Positions 9,267 to 18,751 are shown, numbered from the stretch's first letter. The stretch: 64,000 nt of DNA from Saprospiraceae bacterium (GCA_020629035.1 JAHDEC010000005.1:114026-178025); one strand, 5' to 3'. Numbers and translations: made by a program. The notes: generated by a model not told the origin, from the letters alone.

Positions 9267-9464
9267 TTAATCTTCGTCCTCTACGGCATATTCAACCACC
9301 ATCTTCCCTTTATAGAAAAGATTACCTTCATGCCAGTATGCACGGTGGTATAAATGTGGCTCGCCAGTTGCTTTGCAAGTAAGTACGTGTGGTACTTCTG
9401 CTTTCTTGTGCGTTCTTCTTTTTCTCTTACGTTGCTTTGATATCCTACTCTTCGGATGTGCCAT
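9267..9464 (-). CDS. rpmF: 50S ribosomal protein L32
   Basis: A 65-residue bL32: MAHPKSRISKQRKRKRRTHK at the N-terminus and GEPHLYHRAYW in the middle are the family signature. Only one cysteine (LTCKATGE) remains where zinc-binding versions have four, so this is a zinc-independent form. It is 12 bases downstream of the DUF177 gene, the conserved bacterial yceD-rpmF arrangement, and is followed by a terminator. Confidence 0.96.
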   Translation of the reverse strand: MAHPKSRISKQRKRKRRTHKKAEVPHVLTCKATGEPHLYHRAYWHEGNLFYKGKMVVEYAVEDED

Positions 9465-9476
9465 AGCGTATGTTAT

Positions 9477-10001
9477 TTAGTTTTCAAACTTGATTTCCTT
9501 CAAAGAGTCCCATAGAGATCCTTTGTCGTCATCTTTTTCTTCAGTATTTAAATAGTCCAATGTTGTTTTATCACAAGGTTGCTCCTCCTCTTTCATATCC
9601 TCGCAATCGATGGTTTTCACAATGGGTACTTGTAGACATATAGATTCATACAAGTATTTTGCCACATTGAATTCAAAATCCCCAACTAGGATAAAAATTA
9701 CATTGTCCACCATTTTTCGTTCTTCACCAACCTTAATCACAAAATGCTCTTCAGCACTCAAATCAAGACTGATATCAGCCGTACATCGATCACAACTGGT
9801 CAGCATTTTACCCTCAATCGAATAAAATAAATCAAAATGTCCAGTCATTCGCTCGACTCTCACTTTCGCAAGAAATTCGCCTTTATCAATGTCACCAAAA
9901 TCAAAGGCAGAAAACACCTCTTCATCTAGTTTAAACTCAAAATTATGAGTTCCACCTTTCAACCCTTGGATGGGTATTGAAAAATGTTTAAGCCGTTTCA
10001 T
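9477..10001 (-). CDS. DUF177 (YceD-like) protein
   Basis: A 174-residue member of the YceD/DUF177 family, which is linked to 23S rRNA maturation in other bacteria. Seen here are the CxxC motif of SCDRCTADISLDL near residue 73 and an acidic C-terminal half. Its position directly upstream of rpmF supports the assignment more than the sequence alone does. A TATCTTTG box at 10027-10034 on the minus strand can drive both genes. The precise role in this organism is inferred from the family. Confidence 0.85.
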   Translation of the reverse strand: MKRLKHFSIPIQGLKGGTHNFEFKLDEEVFSAFDFGDIDKGEFLAKVRVERMTGHFDLFYSIEGKMLTSCDRCTADISLDLSAEEHFVIKVGEERKMVDNVIFILVGDFEFNVAKYLYESICLQVPIVKTIDCEDMKEEEQPCDKTTLDYLNTEEKDDDKGSLWDSLKEIKFEN

Positions 10002-10026
10002 CTACAAAGAACTTTTAAATGGGCTG

Positions 10027-10034
10027 CAAAGATA
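10027..10034 (-). promoter_or_regulatory. Promoter -7 box for yceD-rpmF
   Basis: The minus strand reads TATCTTTG, an exact match to the Bacteroidota -7 consensus TAnnTTTG, 26 bases upstream of the yceD ATG. The -33 region is T-rich without a clear TTG. Confidence 0.6.
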
Positions 10035-10041
10035 AATTTAT

Positions 10042-10073
10042 TTTTTTAGAAAAATCTATTCTTTTCTAAAAAA
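10042..10073 (-). terminator. AT-only inverted repeat downstream of the CBS gene
   Basis: A 12-bp perfect inverted repeat, TTTTTTAGAAAA paired with TTTTCTAAAAAA, separated by 8 bases. It follows the minus-strand CBS-domain gene and precedes the yceD promoter. The stem is almost free of G and C, so termination would be weak. It could instead be a protein-binding dyad. Confidence 0.4.
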
Positions 10074-10104
10074 TACGGGGCTAGTAAGACCTTATTTGTA
10101 TCGT

Positions 10105-10530
10105 CTAACCTTCGATTGCTTCTTTGTACAATATAGGTCTAGGGTATTCTTCCTTCAATGTTTCCTTAATTACATCGAAAGCCGTAACTACTCCTTTAAG
10201 CTCATTTCGAAGGTTCACCACAGGAATTGTTTTAAATCGCTTGGACATAAATAATTCTGCAGCCGTACCTACTTTATCTTTAGGTGTAATACGTAATACA
10301 TTGGTGGTCATAACATCACCTACTTTTTTACTTTCATCGTAATCTTTAGAGTTATGGTGTTTCCATAAATCATAGCTGGTAATTAATCCCATCAATTTTC
10401 CATCATCTACAACCGGGACTTGCTGAACTTGGTTGCTAATCATTTTGCTTGAAACTTCAGAAAGTGTTTCATTGGAGTGAACGGTTAATGGATCCTTTGT
10501 CATGATTGCTCTTACTTCTTGGTTCATCAT
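10105..10530 (-). CDS. CBS-domain protein
   Basis: 141 residues made almost entirely of two CBS repeats (a Bateman module): IMTKDPLTVHSNETLSEV ... VPVVDDGKLMGLITSYDLW at about 9-55, and VMTTNVLRITPKDKVGTAAELF ... IPVVNLRNELKGVVTAFDVI at about 73-120. Stand-alone Bateman modules bind adenosine nucleotides and act as small sensors, but no partner is encoded beside it. It appears to be a monocistronic gene. Confidence 0.9.
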   Translation of the reverse strand: MMNQEVRAIMTKDPLTVHSNETLSEVSSKMISNQVQQVPVVDDGKLMGLITSYDLWKHHNSKDYDESKKVGDVMTTNVLRITPKDKVGTAAELFMSKRFKTIPVVNLRNELKGVVTAFDVIKETLKEEYPRPILYKEAIEG

Positions 10531-10741
10531 AATAGATAGGTTTTATTGGTTATCTCTTTAATTTAACTAAAAAACACCGTTAAACCAAGCTTTAGCGCAA
10601 CATTTCACCAATTAGACATCATTGTTTGAATCCATTTCTAGCTCTAAAAAAACAACATTGGCCAAAATCAAAAATATTCAAAGCGTCATTATTTCAATAA
10701 TGAAAAATAAATTCCATCTTTGCACCATAAATAATTAAACT

Positions 10742-10846
10742 ATGGGCAGAGGAGATAGAAAAACTAAAAAAGGAAAGATCACAAAAGGATCTTACGGTAA
10801 TTCTAGACCAAAACAGAACAAGGTAGAGAAAGCTAAAAAAGCTTAA
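10742..10846 (+). CDS. 30S ribosomal protein bTHX
   Basis: A 34-residue, strongly basic protein beginning MGRGDRKTKKGKITKGSYG, the hallmark of the bTHX (Thx) small-subunit protein known from Thermus and widely encoded in Bacteroidota. It ends in a lysine/alanine tail. It is easily missed because of its size. The stop codon is immediately followed by the stop of the convergent fumC gene, with no base between. A near-consensus -7 box (CATCTTTG, 10715-10722) lies 20 bases upstream of the ATG. Confidence 0.9.
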   Translation: MGRGDRKTKKGKITKGSYGNSRPKQNKVEKAKKA

Positions 10847-12235
10847 TTACCCAATCATTTCTTCGGGTTTTACCCACTCATCAAATTGGGCTTCCGTTAA
10901 ATAGCCTAATTGTACAGCTGCATCTTTTAAGGTAGTCCCTTCTTTGTAGGCCTTTTTTGCTATTTCAGCAGCTTTATCATATCCTATTTTTGTGTTCAAT
11001 GCCGTAACCAGCATTAATGAGTTATTCAATAAATGAGTAATTCTCTCTTGATTAGGTTTTAATCCTGCAATGGCATTTTTACTAAAGCTTAAGGCAGCAT
11101 CCCCTATTAATCTTGAAGACATTAAAAAATTGTAAATCATCATAGGCTTGAAAACATTCAATTGGAAATGCCCATTACTTCCACCCACATTAATCGCTAC
11201 ATCATTACCCATAACCTGAGCCATAGCCATAGTAAGTGCTTCTGATTGGGTAGGATTTACTTTACCAGGCATAATCGAAGAACCTGGCTCGTTAGCAGGA
11301 ATTGTGTATTCTCCAATGCCACATCTTGGACCAGAAGCAAGCATTCTAATATCATTACCAATTTTCATCAAGGATACAGCCACCGTTTTTAATGCGCCAT
11401 GGGCTTCCACTATGGCATCGTGAGCAGCTAGTCCTTCAAATTTGTTTTCCCCAGTCCTAAACGGCAAACCACTAATATCCGCAATTTCCTTTGCTACCAT
11501 CACATCATAGCCTTTGGGTGTGTTTAAGCCAGTACCTACCGCAGTACCTCCCAAAGCAATTTCTGCTAGATGATCGAGCGTATTTTCTATCGCTTTAATT
11601 CCGTGGTTTAACTGGGAAACAAATCCAGAAAGCTCTTGACCCACTGTTAAGGGTGTTGCATCCATGAAGTGTGTTCTTCCAATTTTTACCACATCCTTAT
11701 AGGCTTCTACCTTCTCAGCAAAAGTATCTCGAAGTGTTTTTAATCCTGGCAAACAAACATCAACTAAGGACTTATAAGCTGATATATGCATGGCTGTAGG
11801 AAAGGTATCATTTGATGACTGTGATTTATTTACATCGTCATTGGGGTGCATTGATTTTTTTTCATCCAATAGCGAACCGCCATTTAAAACATGAGCTCTG
11901 TTAGCTATCACTTCATTTACATTCATATTGGATTGGGTTCCAGAACCAGTCTGCCACACTACCAAAGGAAACTGATCGTCCAGAGATCCATCCTTTATTT
12001 CTTGGCATACCTTAGCTATTAAATCACGTTTTGTAGGATCTAATACACCCAATGCTGCATTAGTCCTTGCTGCAGCTTCTTTTAATACGGCGTACGCTTG
12101 AATGACTTCTCTAGGCATTGTTTGTCCACCTATTTTAAAGTTTTCTATTGATCGTTGGGTTTGTGCTGCCCAATATTTATCTGCTGGCACATCTACATAT
12201 CCAATTGAATCTTTTTCCTTTCTAAATGAGCTCAT
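10847..12235 (-). CDS. fumC: Class II fumarate hydratase
   Basis: A 462-residue homotetrameric iron-independent fumarase, interconverting fumarate and malate in the TCA cycle. The superfamily signature [15 protein letters not shown] near residue 315-330 carries the mobile catalytic-serine loop. [19 protein letters not shown] near 95-113 and [19 protein letters not shown] near 185-203 are the other two conserved regions. ATG at 12235 matches family length. A TACATTTG box on the same strand lies 14 bases upstream of the ATG. Confidence 0.96.
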   Translation of the reverse strand: MSSFRKEKDSIGYVDVPADKYWAAQTQRSIENFKIGGQTMPREVIQAYAVLKEAAARTNAALGVLDPTKRDLIAKVCQEIKDGSLDDQFPLVVWQTGSGTQSNMNVNEVIANRAHVLNGGSLLDEKKSMHPNDDVNKSQSSNDTFPTAMHISAYKSLVDVCLPGLKTLRDTFAEKVEAYKDVVKIGRTHFMDATPLTVGQELSGFVSQLNHGIKAIENTLDHLAEIALGGTAVGTGLNTPKGYDVMVAKEIADISGLPFRTGENKFEGLAAHDAIVEAHGALKTVAVSLMKIGNDIRMLASGPRCGIGEYTIPANEPGSSIMPGKVNPTQSEALTMAMAQVMGNDVAINVGGSNGHFQLNVFKPMMIYNFLMSSRLIGDAALSFSKNAIAGLKPNQERITHLLNNSLMLVTALNTKIGYDKAAEIAKKAYKEGTTLKDAAVQLGYLTEAQFDEWVKPEEMIG

Positions 12236-12249
12236 TTATTAATTTTTTA

Positions 12250-12257
12250 CAAATGTA
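12250..12257 (-). promoter_or_regulatory. Promoter -7 box for fumC
   Basis: The minus strand reads TACATTTG, matching TAnnTTTG exactly, 14 bases upstream of the fumC ATG, so the leader would be only a few bases long. No clear TTG is seen at -33. Confidence 0.6.
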
Positions 12258-12301
12258 ATTAAGAAAAATGGTTGTTTTTCTTAGAGTTGGTATGAACTTC
12301 T

Positions 12302-12309
12302 TACTTTTG
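12302..12309 (+). promoter_or_regulatory. Promoter -7 box for superoxide dismutase
   Basis: TACTTTTG matches TAnnTTTG exactly and lies 49 bases upstream of the superoxide dismutase ATG, in the divergent spacer with fumC. Confidence 0.6.
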
Positions 12310-12358
12310 ATTTGTTATATATAAGAGAATCATTCAATAAACATAAAAAGAATACAAT

Positions 12359-12970
12359 ATGGCTTTCGAACTACCACAACTAGGATATGCACATGATGCA
12401 TTAGAACCACACATAGATGCAAAGACAATGGAAATACATCATGGTAAGCATCATAATGGATACACAAACAAATTAAATGCTGCTATCGAAGGCACAGATT
12501 TAGCTGGAAAATCGATTGAAGATATTCTTACTGGTTTAGACATGAACAATGGCGCAGTAAGAAATAATGGGGGTGGATTTTATAATCACTGCTTATACTG
12601 GGAAGTATTAAACCCAAATGATAAAGGAAGGTTATCTGGCGCTTTACTCGAAGCAATCAATAAAGCTTTTGGTTCTAAAGAAGGATTTGAAGAAAAATTT
12701 GCTGCCGCAGCAAAAACTAGATTTGGTTCTGGATGGGCATGGTTATGTGCACATAAGGATGGAACTGTAGAGGTTTGCTCAAGTGCAAATCAAGACAACC
12801 CACTAATGCCAGGAATAGGTTGTGGAGGAACACCTATTTTAGGGATTGATGTATGGGAACATGCTTACTATCTAAATTACCAAAACAGAAGACCTGATTA
12901 TGTTACCGGGTTTTTAAGTTTGGTAAACTGGAATGTAGTGGAGAAAAAATATGAAGCTTTGGTTGGCTAA
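12359..12970 (+). CDS. Superoxide dismutase, Fe/Mn family
   Basis: A 203-residue cytoplasmic Fe/Mn superoxide dismutase. The four metal ligands are all visible: His27 ([12 protein letters not shown]), His77 ([11 protein letters not shown]), and Asp and His of [18 protein letters not shown] near 164-168. There is no signal peptide. Residues deciding Fe versus Mn (around [17 protein letters not shown]) do not give a safe metal call by eye. It is monocistronic, with its own -7 box upstream and a terminator downstream. Confidence 0.95.
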   Translation: MAFELPQLGYAHDALEPHIDAKTMEIHHGKHHNGYTNKLNAAIEGTDLAGKSIEDILTGLDMNNGAVRNNGGGFYNHCLYWEVLNPNDKGRLSGALLEAINKAFGSKEGFEEKFAAAAKTRFGSGWAWLCAHKDGTVEVCSSANQDNPLMPGIGCGGTPILGIDVWEHAYYLNYQNRRPDYVTGFLSLVNWNVVEKKYEALVG

Positions 12971-12995
12971 AACCAACTACCAACTCGCTATAAAT

Positions 12996-13028
12996 AAAAG
13001 GTGCTACATATTTGTAGTGCCTTTTTTT
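12996..13028 (+). terminator. Rho-independent terminator after superoxide dismutase
   Basis: AAGGTGCTACA pairs with TGTAGTGCCTT (two G-T wobbles) around a short TAT-rich loop, followed by a run of seven T at 13022-13028. Confidence 0.8.
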
Positions 13029-13048
13029 ATGCCCGCTTTTTAGCTTGC

Positions 13049-13056
13049 TAATTTTG
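13049..13056 (+). promoter_or_regulatory. Promoter -7 box for the membrane protein gene
   Basis: TAATTTTG is an exact TAnnTTTG match 45 bases upstream of the ATG at 13101. It argues for that start, because an alternative in-frame GTG at 13056 would lie within the box itself. Confidence 0.55.
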
Positions 13057-13100
13057 TGCTCATTGTTAAAATTCTTACATTCAAATTAAAATCAGAACAA

Positions 13101-13511
13101 ATGGATACTACGTTTAAAAATGTGTTAGCCGTTATTGCCGGTGTAGTTATAGGTGGAATTGTAAATGGCGGATTAATTAACTTAACAGATGGATTGATTC
13201 CTGTGCCCGAAGGTGTGGACGTAAATGACGTAAATAGCATCCGAGAAAATATTCACCTGTATTCCCCAAAGCATTTTCTTTTGCCTTTTCTAGCGCATGC
13301 TTTAGGCACTCTAGTTGGAGCATTTGTAGCTGCAAAAATAGCCGCTAAGAACAAACTAAATTATGCACTAGTTATTGGTTTTTTCTTTCTACTTGGAGGA
13401 ATTACTATGGTTTATATGGTAGGAGGTCCAGCATGGTTTATTGCTTTAGACTTAATCGTAGCCTATGTTCCAATGGCTTGGTTAGGAGCTAAAATCGCTG
13501 GAACTAATTAG
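13101..13511 (+). CDS. Small integral membrane protein of unknown function
   Basis: 136 residues with about four hydrophobic segments: LAVIAGVVIGGIVNGGLIN near the N-terminus, FLLPFLAHALGTLVGAFVAA, LVIGFFFLLGGITMVYMVGG, and FIALDLIVAYVPMAWLGA. The glycine-rich helices suggest a tightly packed bundle. I do not recognise a named family with confidence. The ATG at 13101 is chosen because the longer frame would begin inside the probable promoter. The stop interlocks with that of the convergent YdjM-like gene through a shared TTAG. Confidence 0.75.
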   Translation: MDTTFKNVLAVIAGVVIGGIVNGGLINLTDGLIPVPEGVDVNDVNSIRENIHLYSPKHFLLPFLAHALGTLVGAFVAAKIAAKNKLNYALVIGFFFLLGGITMVYMVGGPAWFIALDLIVAYVPMAWLGAKIAGTN

Positions 13512-14734
13512 TGATCTATAGACGTATCTCCCCAAATTCTTTTCCATAAATCACCTACAAATCCTTCTTCACTATCTGGAGGTGGGCCACCTTGCTCGTT
13601 CATCATCACCAGTTCGCCATCTATTTCTTCTAACTCAAACTTGAATACATAATTATTAGGGTCATCAAGATTGCTAAAATCAAAAGGACCATATCGCATG
13701 TCACTAAACATTAACTTATTATCACTATTTATGCCTAAAGTGTAATAGTTATCCGAAAACCATTTGAGCGTTTTTATGGAATGATTATCCTCAAATCCTT
13801 CAATTAAATGATCGTTTTTATTGGTAAACTTTAAGGTCATTTCCTTAGAGGGGTCGAAAAAAGAATAACGCCCAAACACTAAGTTGGAATCTGTTTCAGC
13901 AACGCAGTACCATAAGACATTATTGATTATAGTAGGTGTTACTAGACTGCGATTTACTTGTATGCCAGCAGCATCTAAATTATTATGAAACACTTGCTTT
14001 ACCCTAGATTGATTAATAAAGGTCAAACACATATACAAGCTACTAATGATAATCCCTGCCCAATTGATTCTTGAGCGCCAAGGATTTTCTTTCTTAAAAA
14101 ATGAGGCAACTATCAAGCACAATAAAAAAGGAGTAGTATAACTTGGATCAGCCACAGATATGTTGTTCCATGCGACCCTATAATCGCTAAACGGGGCAAA
14201 TAACTGGGTACCATAGACGGTAAAGCAATCTAAGATTGTGTGGGTAATAAAACATAAAAAGAAAAATAATATCCACTCCCTTAATGTAGCCGTAGGTTTG
14301 AGTATGGGTCGATCAAAATACCTACGCCTGATAAACAAATAAGCACCTGCAAAGGTCACAACTGCCATACTGGTCAGACTGATTTGACCTACTAACTCTC
14401 CTTGTGTTCCTAAATAAATTAATCCAATTCCCACAGCCGCCATAAAAATCCCTCGGACAATAACAGCAAACCATTTATGTCCGGACGATTTATACATTTC
14501 ATGGACAAACCAGCCCATAATTACTCCAAACACTACAGCAAAAAAAATACTATGCGTAATGCCTCGATGTGCTGCTAATCCTTGTAGCTCGGTTAGCCAT
14601 AGATTTGAGACTACATCTAAATCTGGAATTGTACCAGCTATAGCTCCCCACAGCATTGCTCGGTTACCTATTTTCTTACCTAGCACTGCTTCTCCAACGG
14701 CAGCACCAAGAACAATCTGGGTTAGTGAATCCAT
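13508..14734 (-). CDS. YdjM/DUF457-type membrane-bound metal-dependent hydrolase family protein
   Basis: 408 residues. The N-terminal half is a multi-helix membrane domain with the family pattern MDSLTQIVLGAAVGEAVLGK, AGTIPDLDV, AAHRGITHSIFF (metal-site His/Asp residues) and HTILDCFTVYGTQLF. The C-terminal 150 residues are soluble and probably face the periplasm. Homologues include LexA-regulated YdjM of E. coli, whose substrate is unknown. The start lies one base after the rnc stop, so it is translationally linked to the acpP-fabF-rnc group. Confidence 0.82.
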   Translation of the reverse strand: MDSLTQIVLGAAVGEAVLGKKIGNRAMLWGAIAGTIPDLDVVSNLWLTELQGLAAHRGITHSIFFAVVFGVIMGWFVHEMYKSSGHKWFAVIVRGIFMAAVGIGLIYLGTQGELVGQISLTSMAVVTFAGAYLFIRRRYFDRPILKPTATLREWILFFFLCFITHTILDCFTVYGTQLFAPFSDYRVAWNNISVADPSYTTPFLLCLIVASFFKKENPWRSRINWAGIIISSLYMCLTFINQSRVKQVFHNNLDAAGIQVNRSLVTPTIINNVLWYCVAETDSNLVFGRYSFFDPSKEMTLKFTNKNDHLIEGFEDNHSIKTLKWFSDNYYTLGINSDNKLMFSDMRYGPFDFSNLDDPNNYVFKFELEEIDGELVMMNEQGGPPPDSEEGFVGDLWKRIWGDTSIDH

Positions 14735-14735
14735 A

Positions 14736-15461
14736 TTACGCTTTAATAACTGTAGTTAAAGCGATAGATGAGGCTTTTTGTTCAGCAGATTTCTTATTAT
14801 AATCTTCAGCAGTAGCTAATTCTTTGCCATCTACATTTACACCTACTTTAAATCGGTCTCTTTTGTCAAACTTATATTTGTTAATTAATACAAATTCGAC
14901 CGCTTTTCCATTCTTCTGACACCATTCTAAGAGTCGGCTCTTATAATTATCGTCTAGGACTTCAAGGGCTTTCACATCTAGATGTTGCATCAAAATTTTC
15001 TTAATAATGTAGTTGCGGGTTCCATCGTATCCTTTCTCAATATAAATGGCCCCAATAAGAGCCTCTAGGGCGTTACCCTTCATAGAATTTGATAAACTGC
15101 CTAGTGTGTATTCTGATAAAACTAAATCTAAGCCCATATTGTCCGCAATCATATTAAGCGTTGAACGCTTGACAATTTTTGAACGCATTTTTGTTAAAAA
15201 ACCTTCGTCTTGAGTTGGGTATTTCTTAAATAAATATTCAGCTACAACTGTAGATAGAACGGCATCTCCTAAGTACTCAAGACGTTCGTTATTATATCTG
15301 AATTTTTTATCTGTCTTTTGGCCATTCAAAGATTTATGCGAAACAGCCATCTTAAATAAGGCTAAATGTGAGGGAACAAAACCGAGTACACTTTTTAACT
15401 TAGAAGCTAAATTTTTATCTTCTGATATGGTATAGTTATAAATTTTCTTGAAAATGCGCAC
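14736..15461 (-). CDS. rnc: Ribonuclease III
   Basis: A 241-residue double-strand-specific endoribonuclease that processes rRNA precursors and structured mRNAs. The catalytic signature NNERLEYLGDAVLS is at residues 57-70, with acidic residues Glu62 and Asp66. The C-terminal dsRNA-binding domain begins near DDNYKSRLLEWCQKNGK and ends with KKSAEQKASSIALTTVI. It follows fabF with a 3-base gap, the classic acpP-fabF-rnc order. Confidence 0.95.
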   Translation of the reverse strand: MRIFKKIYNYTISEDKNLASKLKSVLGFVPSHLALFKMAVSHKSLNGQKTDKKFRYNNERLEYLGDAVLSTVVAEYLFKKYPTQDEGFLTKMRSKIVKRSTLNMIADNMGLDLVLSEYTLGSLSNSMKGNALEALIGAIYIEKGYDGTRNYIIKKILMQHLDVKALEVLDDNYKSRLLEWCQKNGKAVEFVLINKYKFDKRDRFKVGVNVDGKELATAEDYNKKSAEQKASSIALTTVIKA

Positions 15462-15464
15462 TCA

Positions 15465-16715
15465 CTAATCTTTATATCTTGACACTACAACCGTAGCATT
15501 ATGGCCTCCAAAGCCAAATGTATTACTTATTGCAATATCAACCTTACGTTCTTGCGCCTCATTTAGTGTTAAATTTAACTTTTCATCAATTTCCGGATCA
15601 AATGTCTGATGATTTATAGTTGGCGGAACTACATTATCCTGAATAGCAAAGATACAAGCTAAAGCTTCGATCGAACCAGCAGCTCCAAGCAAATGACCTG
15701 TCATAGATTTAGTCGAACTAATATTTAATCCATGTGCTTTATCTCCAAAGACTTTTTTGATTGCCTTGGTTTCAGCAATGTCCCCGAGCGGCGTGGATGT
15801 TCCATGCACATTTACATAATCCACTTCATCAATATTCAATTTTGCATCTTCCAAGGCAACTTTCATAACATTCCTTGCTCCTAGACCTTCCGGGTGCGGT
15901 GCTGTAATATGATGTGCGTCAGCCGTCATTCCTACACCTACGATTTCACCATAAATTTTTGCACCTCTAGCCTTGGCGTGCTCAAGTTCTTCCAAAATTA
16001 ATGCTCCAGCTCCTTCACCTAAAACAAATCCATCTCGGTCTTTATCAAATGGCCTTGATGCACGCTGAGGATCATCATTTCGTGTAGATAATGCTTTCAT
16101 AGAAGAAAAACCACCCATTCCAGCTTTAGTCACTGCAGCTTCTGATCCTCCCGCAATAATAATGTCTGCTCTTCCCATTCTGATATAATCAGATGCGTTT
16201 ATAATAGCATGTGAAGATGACGCACAAGCCGAGACCGTTGCATAATTGATGCCCCTAAAACCATATTTTATAGAAATATAACCAGGCGCGATGTCTGCAA
16301 TTAATTTTGGGATTAAAAATGGGTTATATCTTGGAGTTTCTGATTGGCTCAATGCCGCAGCACTTACTTCTGACTCGATCGTTTCAAAACCACCGATTCC
16401 TGAACCCCATATCACGCCTGCTTTATCTAAATTAATTTTTTCAATGTCTATTCCTGCATCTTGCATGGCCTCATCAGCCACAATCATCGCATATTGAGTA
16501 AAGGGATCCATTCTTCTAGCTTCCCTTCTGTCTAGATGATCAGCTATATTTAAGTCTTTGATTTCACAAGCAAACCTAGTTTTAAAATGGGTAGCATCAT
16601 ATTTGGTAATTAATCCCGCTCCACTAACTCCATTAAATAAATTAGTTTTAAAAGTCGGAATGGTATTTCCAATCGGGGTTAAGGCGCCGATTCCTGTGAC
16701 AACAACTCTTTTCAT
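15465..16715 (-). CDS. fabF: Beta-ketoacyl-ACP synthase II
   Basis: A 416-residue condensing enzyme of type II fatty acid synthesis. The Cys-His-His triad is present in VSACASSSHAI (Cys near 164), NVHGTSTPLGD (His near 305) and SMTGHLLGAAGS (His near 341). It is placed between acpP, its substrate carrier, and rnc. Length and N-terminal MKRVVVTGIGALTPIGN are typical. A GC-containing hairpin between acpP and fabF may adjust their relative expression. Confidence 0.96.
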   Translation of the reverse strand: MKRVVVTGIGALTPIGNTIPTFKTNLFNGVSGAGLITKYDATHFKTRFACEIKDLNIADHLDRREARRMDPFTQYAMIVADEAMQDAGIDIEKINLDKAGVIWGSGIGGFETIESEVSAAALSQSETPRYNPFLIPKLIADIAPGYISIKYGFRGINYATVSACASSSHAIINASDYIRMGRADIIIAGGSEAAVTKAGMGGFSSMKALSTRNDDPQRASRPFDKDRDGFVLGEGAGALILEELEHAKARGAKIYGEIVGVGMTADAHHITAPHPEGLGARNVMKVALEDAKLNIDEVDYVNVHGTSTPLGDIAETKAIKKVFGDKAHGLNISSTKSMTGHLLGAAGSIEALACIFAIQDNVVPPTINHQTFDPEIDEKLNLTLNEAQERKVDIAISNTFGFGGHNATVVVSRYKD

Positions 16716-16797
16716 CTTAATTATTTAAGCTTGTGTAATGAGTGCCAAAGTTATAAAGCTTGGGCTAAATGATTGCAGTAATAACCATTTAAAGAAA

Positions 16798-16827
16798 CAG
16801 CCAAAACCAAATAAATGATTTTGACTG
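16798..16827 (-). terminator. Intercistronic hairpin between acpP and fabF (attenuator-like)
   Basis: On the minus strand CAGTCAAAATC pairs with GGTTTTGGCTG (11 bp with two G-U wobbles) around an 8-base loop, followed by TTTCTTT. It lies 39 bases after the acpP stop and upstream of fabF. It could terminate part of the acpP transcripts, giving excess ACP over FabF. Confidence 0.6.
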
Positions 16828-16865
16828 CCTTTTTTCTTTAGTTCTAGAGAAAAACGATGGTAATC

Positions 16866-17099
16866 CTAGCTATCTGAACTTAAGTATTTGATAGCTTCTC
16901 CTACCGTAGAAATATTCTCAGCTTGATCATCAGGAATAGAAACGTCAAATTCTTTTTCAAATTCCATGATCAATTCCACAGTATCTAGTGAGTCAGCTCC
17001 TAAATCGTTGGTAAAGCTTGCACTTTCAACAACTTCAGATTCGTCAACTCCTAATTTCTCGACAATAATGTTTTTTACTCTATCAGCAATATCTGACAT
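16866..17099 (-). CDS. acpP: Acyl carrier protein
   Basis: A 77-residue acidic four-helix carrier with Ser37 in the phosphopantetheine site [15 protein letters not shown]. The start is the ATG at 17099 ([12 protein letters not shown]), which gives the normal length. A longer in-frame extension upstream adds eight residues foreign to the family and would begin inside the promoter. The protein carries growing acyl chains to FabF, encoded next, after modification by a phosphopantetheinyl transferase such as the one at 2133-2762. Confidence 0.96.
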   Translation of the reverse strand: MSDIADRVKNIIVEKLGVDESEVVESASFTNDLGADSLDTVELIMEFEKEFDVSIPDDQAENISTVGEAIKYLSSDS

Positions 17100-17120
17100 A
17101 ATACAATTTTTTAGTGGGCG

Positions 17121-17151
17121 CAAATTAAATGAACAAAATCATTTAAAACAA
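17121..17151 (-). promoter_or_regulatory. Promoter for acpP-fabF-rnc
   Basis: The minus strand has TTG (17149-17151), a 20-base spacer and TTAATTTG (17121-17128), close to the Bacteroidota TTG-N19-21-TAnnTTTG arrangement. The predicted start site is about 15 bases before the acpP ATG. Confidence 0.65.
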
Positions 17152-17290
17152 GTATCATGCTAAGTTTTTAGTTCCAAATGCATACATATTGTTTTACATT
17201 ATATGAACAATTAATATTAACATAATGCGCAAATAAGACAATATTGTCAAAAAAAGCATGATTTTTGAAGCTTAATACGAAAGAACTATT

Positions 17291-18733
17291 ATGGCTTTAA
17301 AATCTAAAATTTTGCATCAGAACACTAAAATTGTGGCCACATTAGGGCCAGCATCAGATAGCAAGGAGAATTTATTAAAACTTATACAGGCAGGTGCTGA
17401 TGTTTTGCGTCTCAATTTTTCTCATGGAAATCATGAAAATAAGAAAGAAATCATCCAAAGGATTCAAGAAATAAATGAAGAACATGGTCTTCACATAGGA
17501 ATTCTAGGAGATTTACAAGGACCTAAGCTACGTGTGGGTGAGATGAAAGATGGTGGTGTAGAAGTTAAAACAGGTGAAAAAATCACCTTTGTAAATACTC
17601 CATGTGTAGGTACAATCAAAAAAACCTACATGTCTTATGAGTCTTTTGCAGCTGATGTACAAGTAGGAGAAAAAGTACTTTGTGATGATGGTAAGTTAGA
17701 ATTTGTGGTTGCAGAAACCGATGGAAAATCTAAGGTTGTGCTTGAAGCTACTTTTGGTGGAATCCTAAAATCCAATAAGGGAGTGAATCTTCCTGATACT
17801 AAACTTTCCTTGCCTTCGCTTACCAAAAAAGATATAGAAGACTTAAAGTTTATTTTAACCCAACCAATAAACTGGGTTGCACTTTCTTTTGTCAGAGAAG
17901 CCAAGGACATTGTCCAATTAAGAGACTTTTTAGTGCGCGGAGGACACAAAGCTAAGATCATTGCTAAAATCGAAAAGCCAGAAGCTGTATTAAACATAAA
18001 AGACATTATAAAGGAAACAGATGCAGTTATGATAGCAAGAGGAGACCTGGGAGTAGAAGTGCCGCTAGAACAAGTCCCTTCGATTCAGAAGCGTATTATA
18101 TCGATGTGCATTCAAAAAGCTAAACCTACCATTGTTGCCACTCAGATGATGGAAAGTATGATCACCAACCCTTCACCCACTAGAGCAGAGGTTGCTGATG
18201 TTGCCAATGCTGTTTTAGATGGAACAGACGCGGTCATGTTAAGTGGAGAAACGTCAGTTGGTATGCACCCTGATGTGGTGGTCCAACACATGAGTAGAAT
18301 CATTGCAGAAGCAGAAAAAAATTACGAATTACAAGATAAACGACCAAAACCCAACAGAAAATCAGTAACCTACAACTCGGATACAATCTGTATTAATGCA
18401 GCAAAAATTGCCAGTGATATCCGAGCAAAAGCTATCTCGGGTTTAACCATTTCAGGTCATACAGCATTTAGAATCTCCAGCTATCGTCCTAAATCAAGAA
18501 TCTTTATTTTCTCGCCAGAAAAGCATATGTTGGCTACGATGAATCTTATTTGGGGTGTTAAATCATTCTACTACGATAAATTTACAACCACAGATGACAC
18601 CATTGAAGACATTGCAATGATTCTAAAAAAGCATAAACATGTCAAAGTGGGAGACTCAATGGTAAACACGGGTTCCATGCCGCTTCACAAAAGACCTCGG
18701 ACCAATATGTTAAAAATCACCGTTATAGAATAA
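17291..18733 (+). CDS. pyk: Pyruvate kinase
   Basis: A 480-residue glycolytic enzyme converting phosphoenolpyruvate and ADP to pyruvate and ATP. Visible are TKIVATLGPAS at 10-20, LRLNFSHGNH near 40 (Arg/Asn/Ser of the active site), the signature IIAKIEKPEAVLNI with catalytic Lys near 225, and MIARGDLGVEVPLEQVP near 248. The C-terminal allosteric domain is present. It is divergent from acpP across a 191-base spacer. Confidence 0.96.
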   Translation: MALKSKILHQNTKIVATLGPASDSKENLLKLIQAGADVLRLNFSHGNHENKKEIIQRIQEINEEHGLHIGILGDLQGPKLRVGEMKDGGVEVKTGEKITFVNTPCVGTIKKTYMSYESFAADVQVGEKVLCDDGKLEFVVAETDGKSKVVLEATFGGILKSNKGVNLPDTKLSLPSLTKKDIEDLKFILTQPINWVALSFVREAKDIVQLRDFLVRGGHKAKIIAKIEKPEAVLNIKDIIKETDAVMIARGDLGVEVPLEQVPSIQKRIISMCIQKAKPTIVATQMMESMITNPSPTRAEVADVANAVLDGTDAVMLSGETSVGMHPDVVVQHMSRIIAEAEKNYELQDKRPKPNRKSVTYNSDTICINAAKIASDIRAKAISGLTISGHTAFRISSYRPKSRIFIFSPEKHMLATMNLIWGVKSFYYDKFTTTDDTIEDIAMILKKHKHVKVGDSMVNTGSMPLHKRPRTNMLKITVIE

Positions 18734-18751
18734 TCTGCCATAATTATTTGT

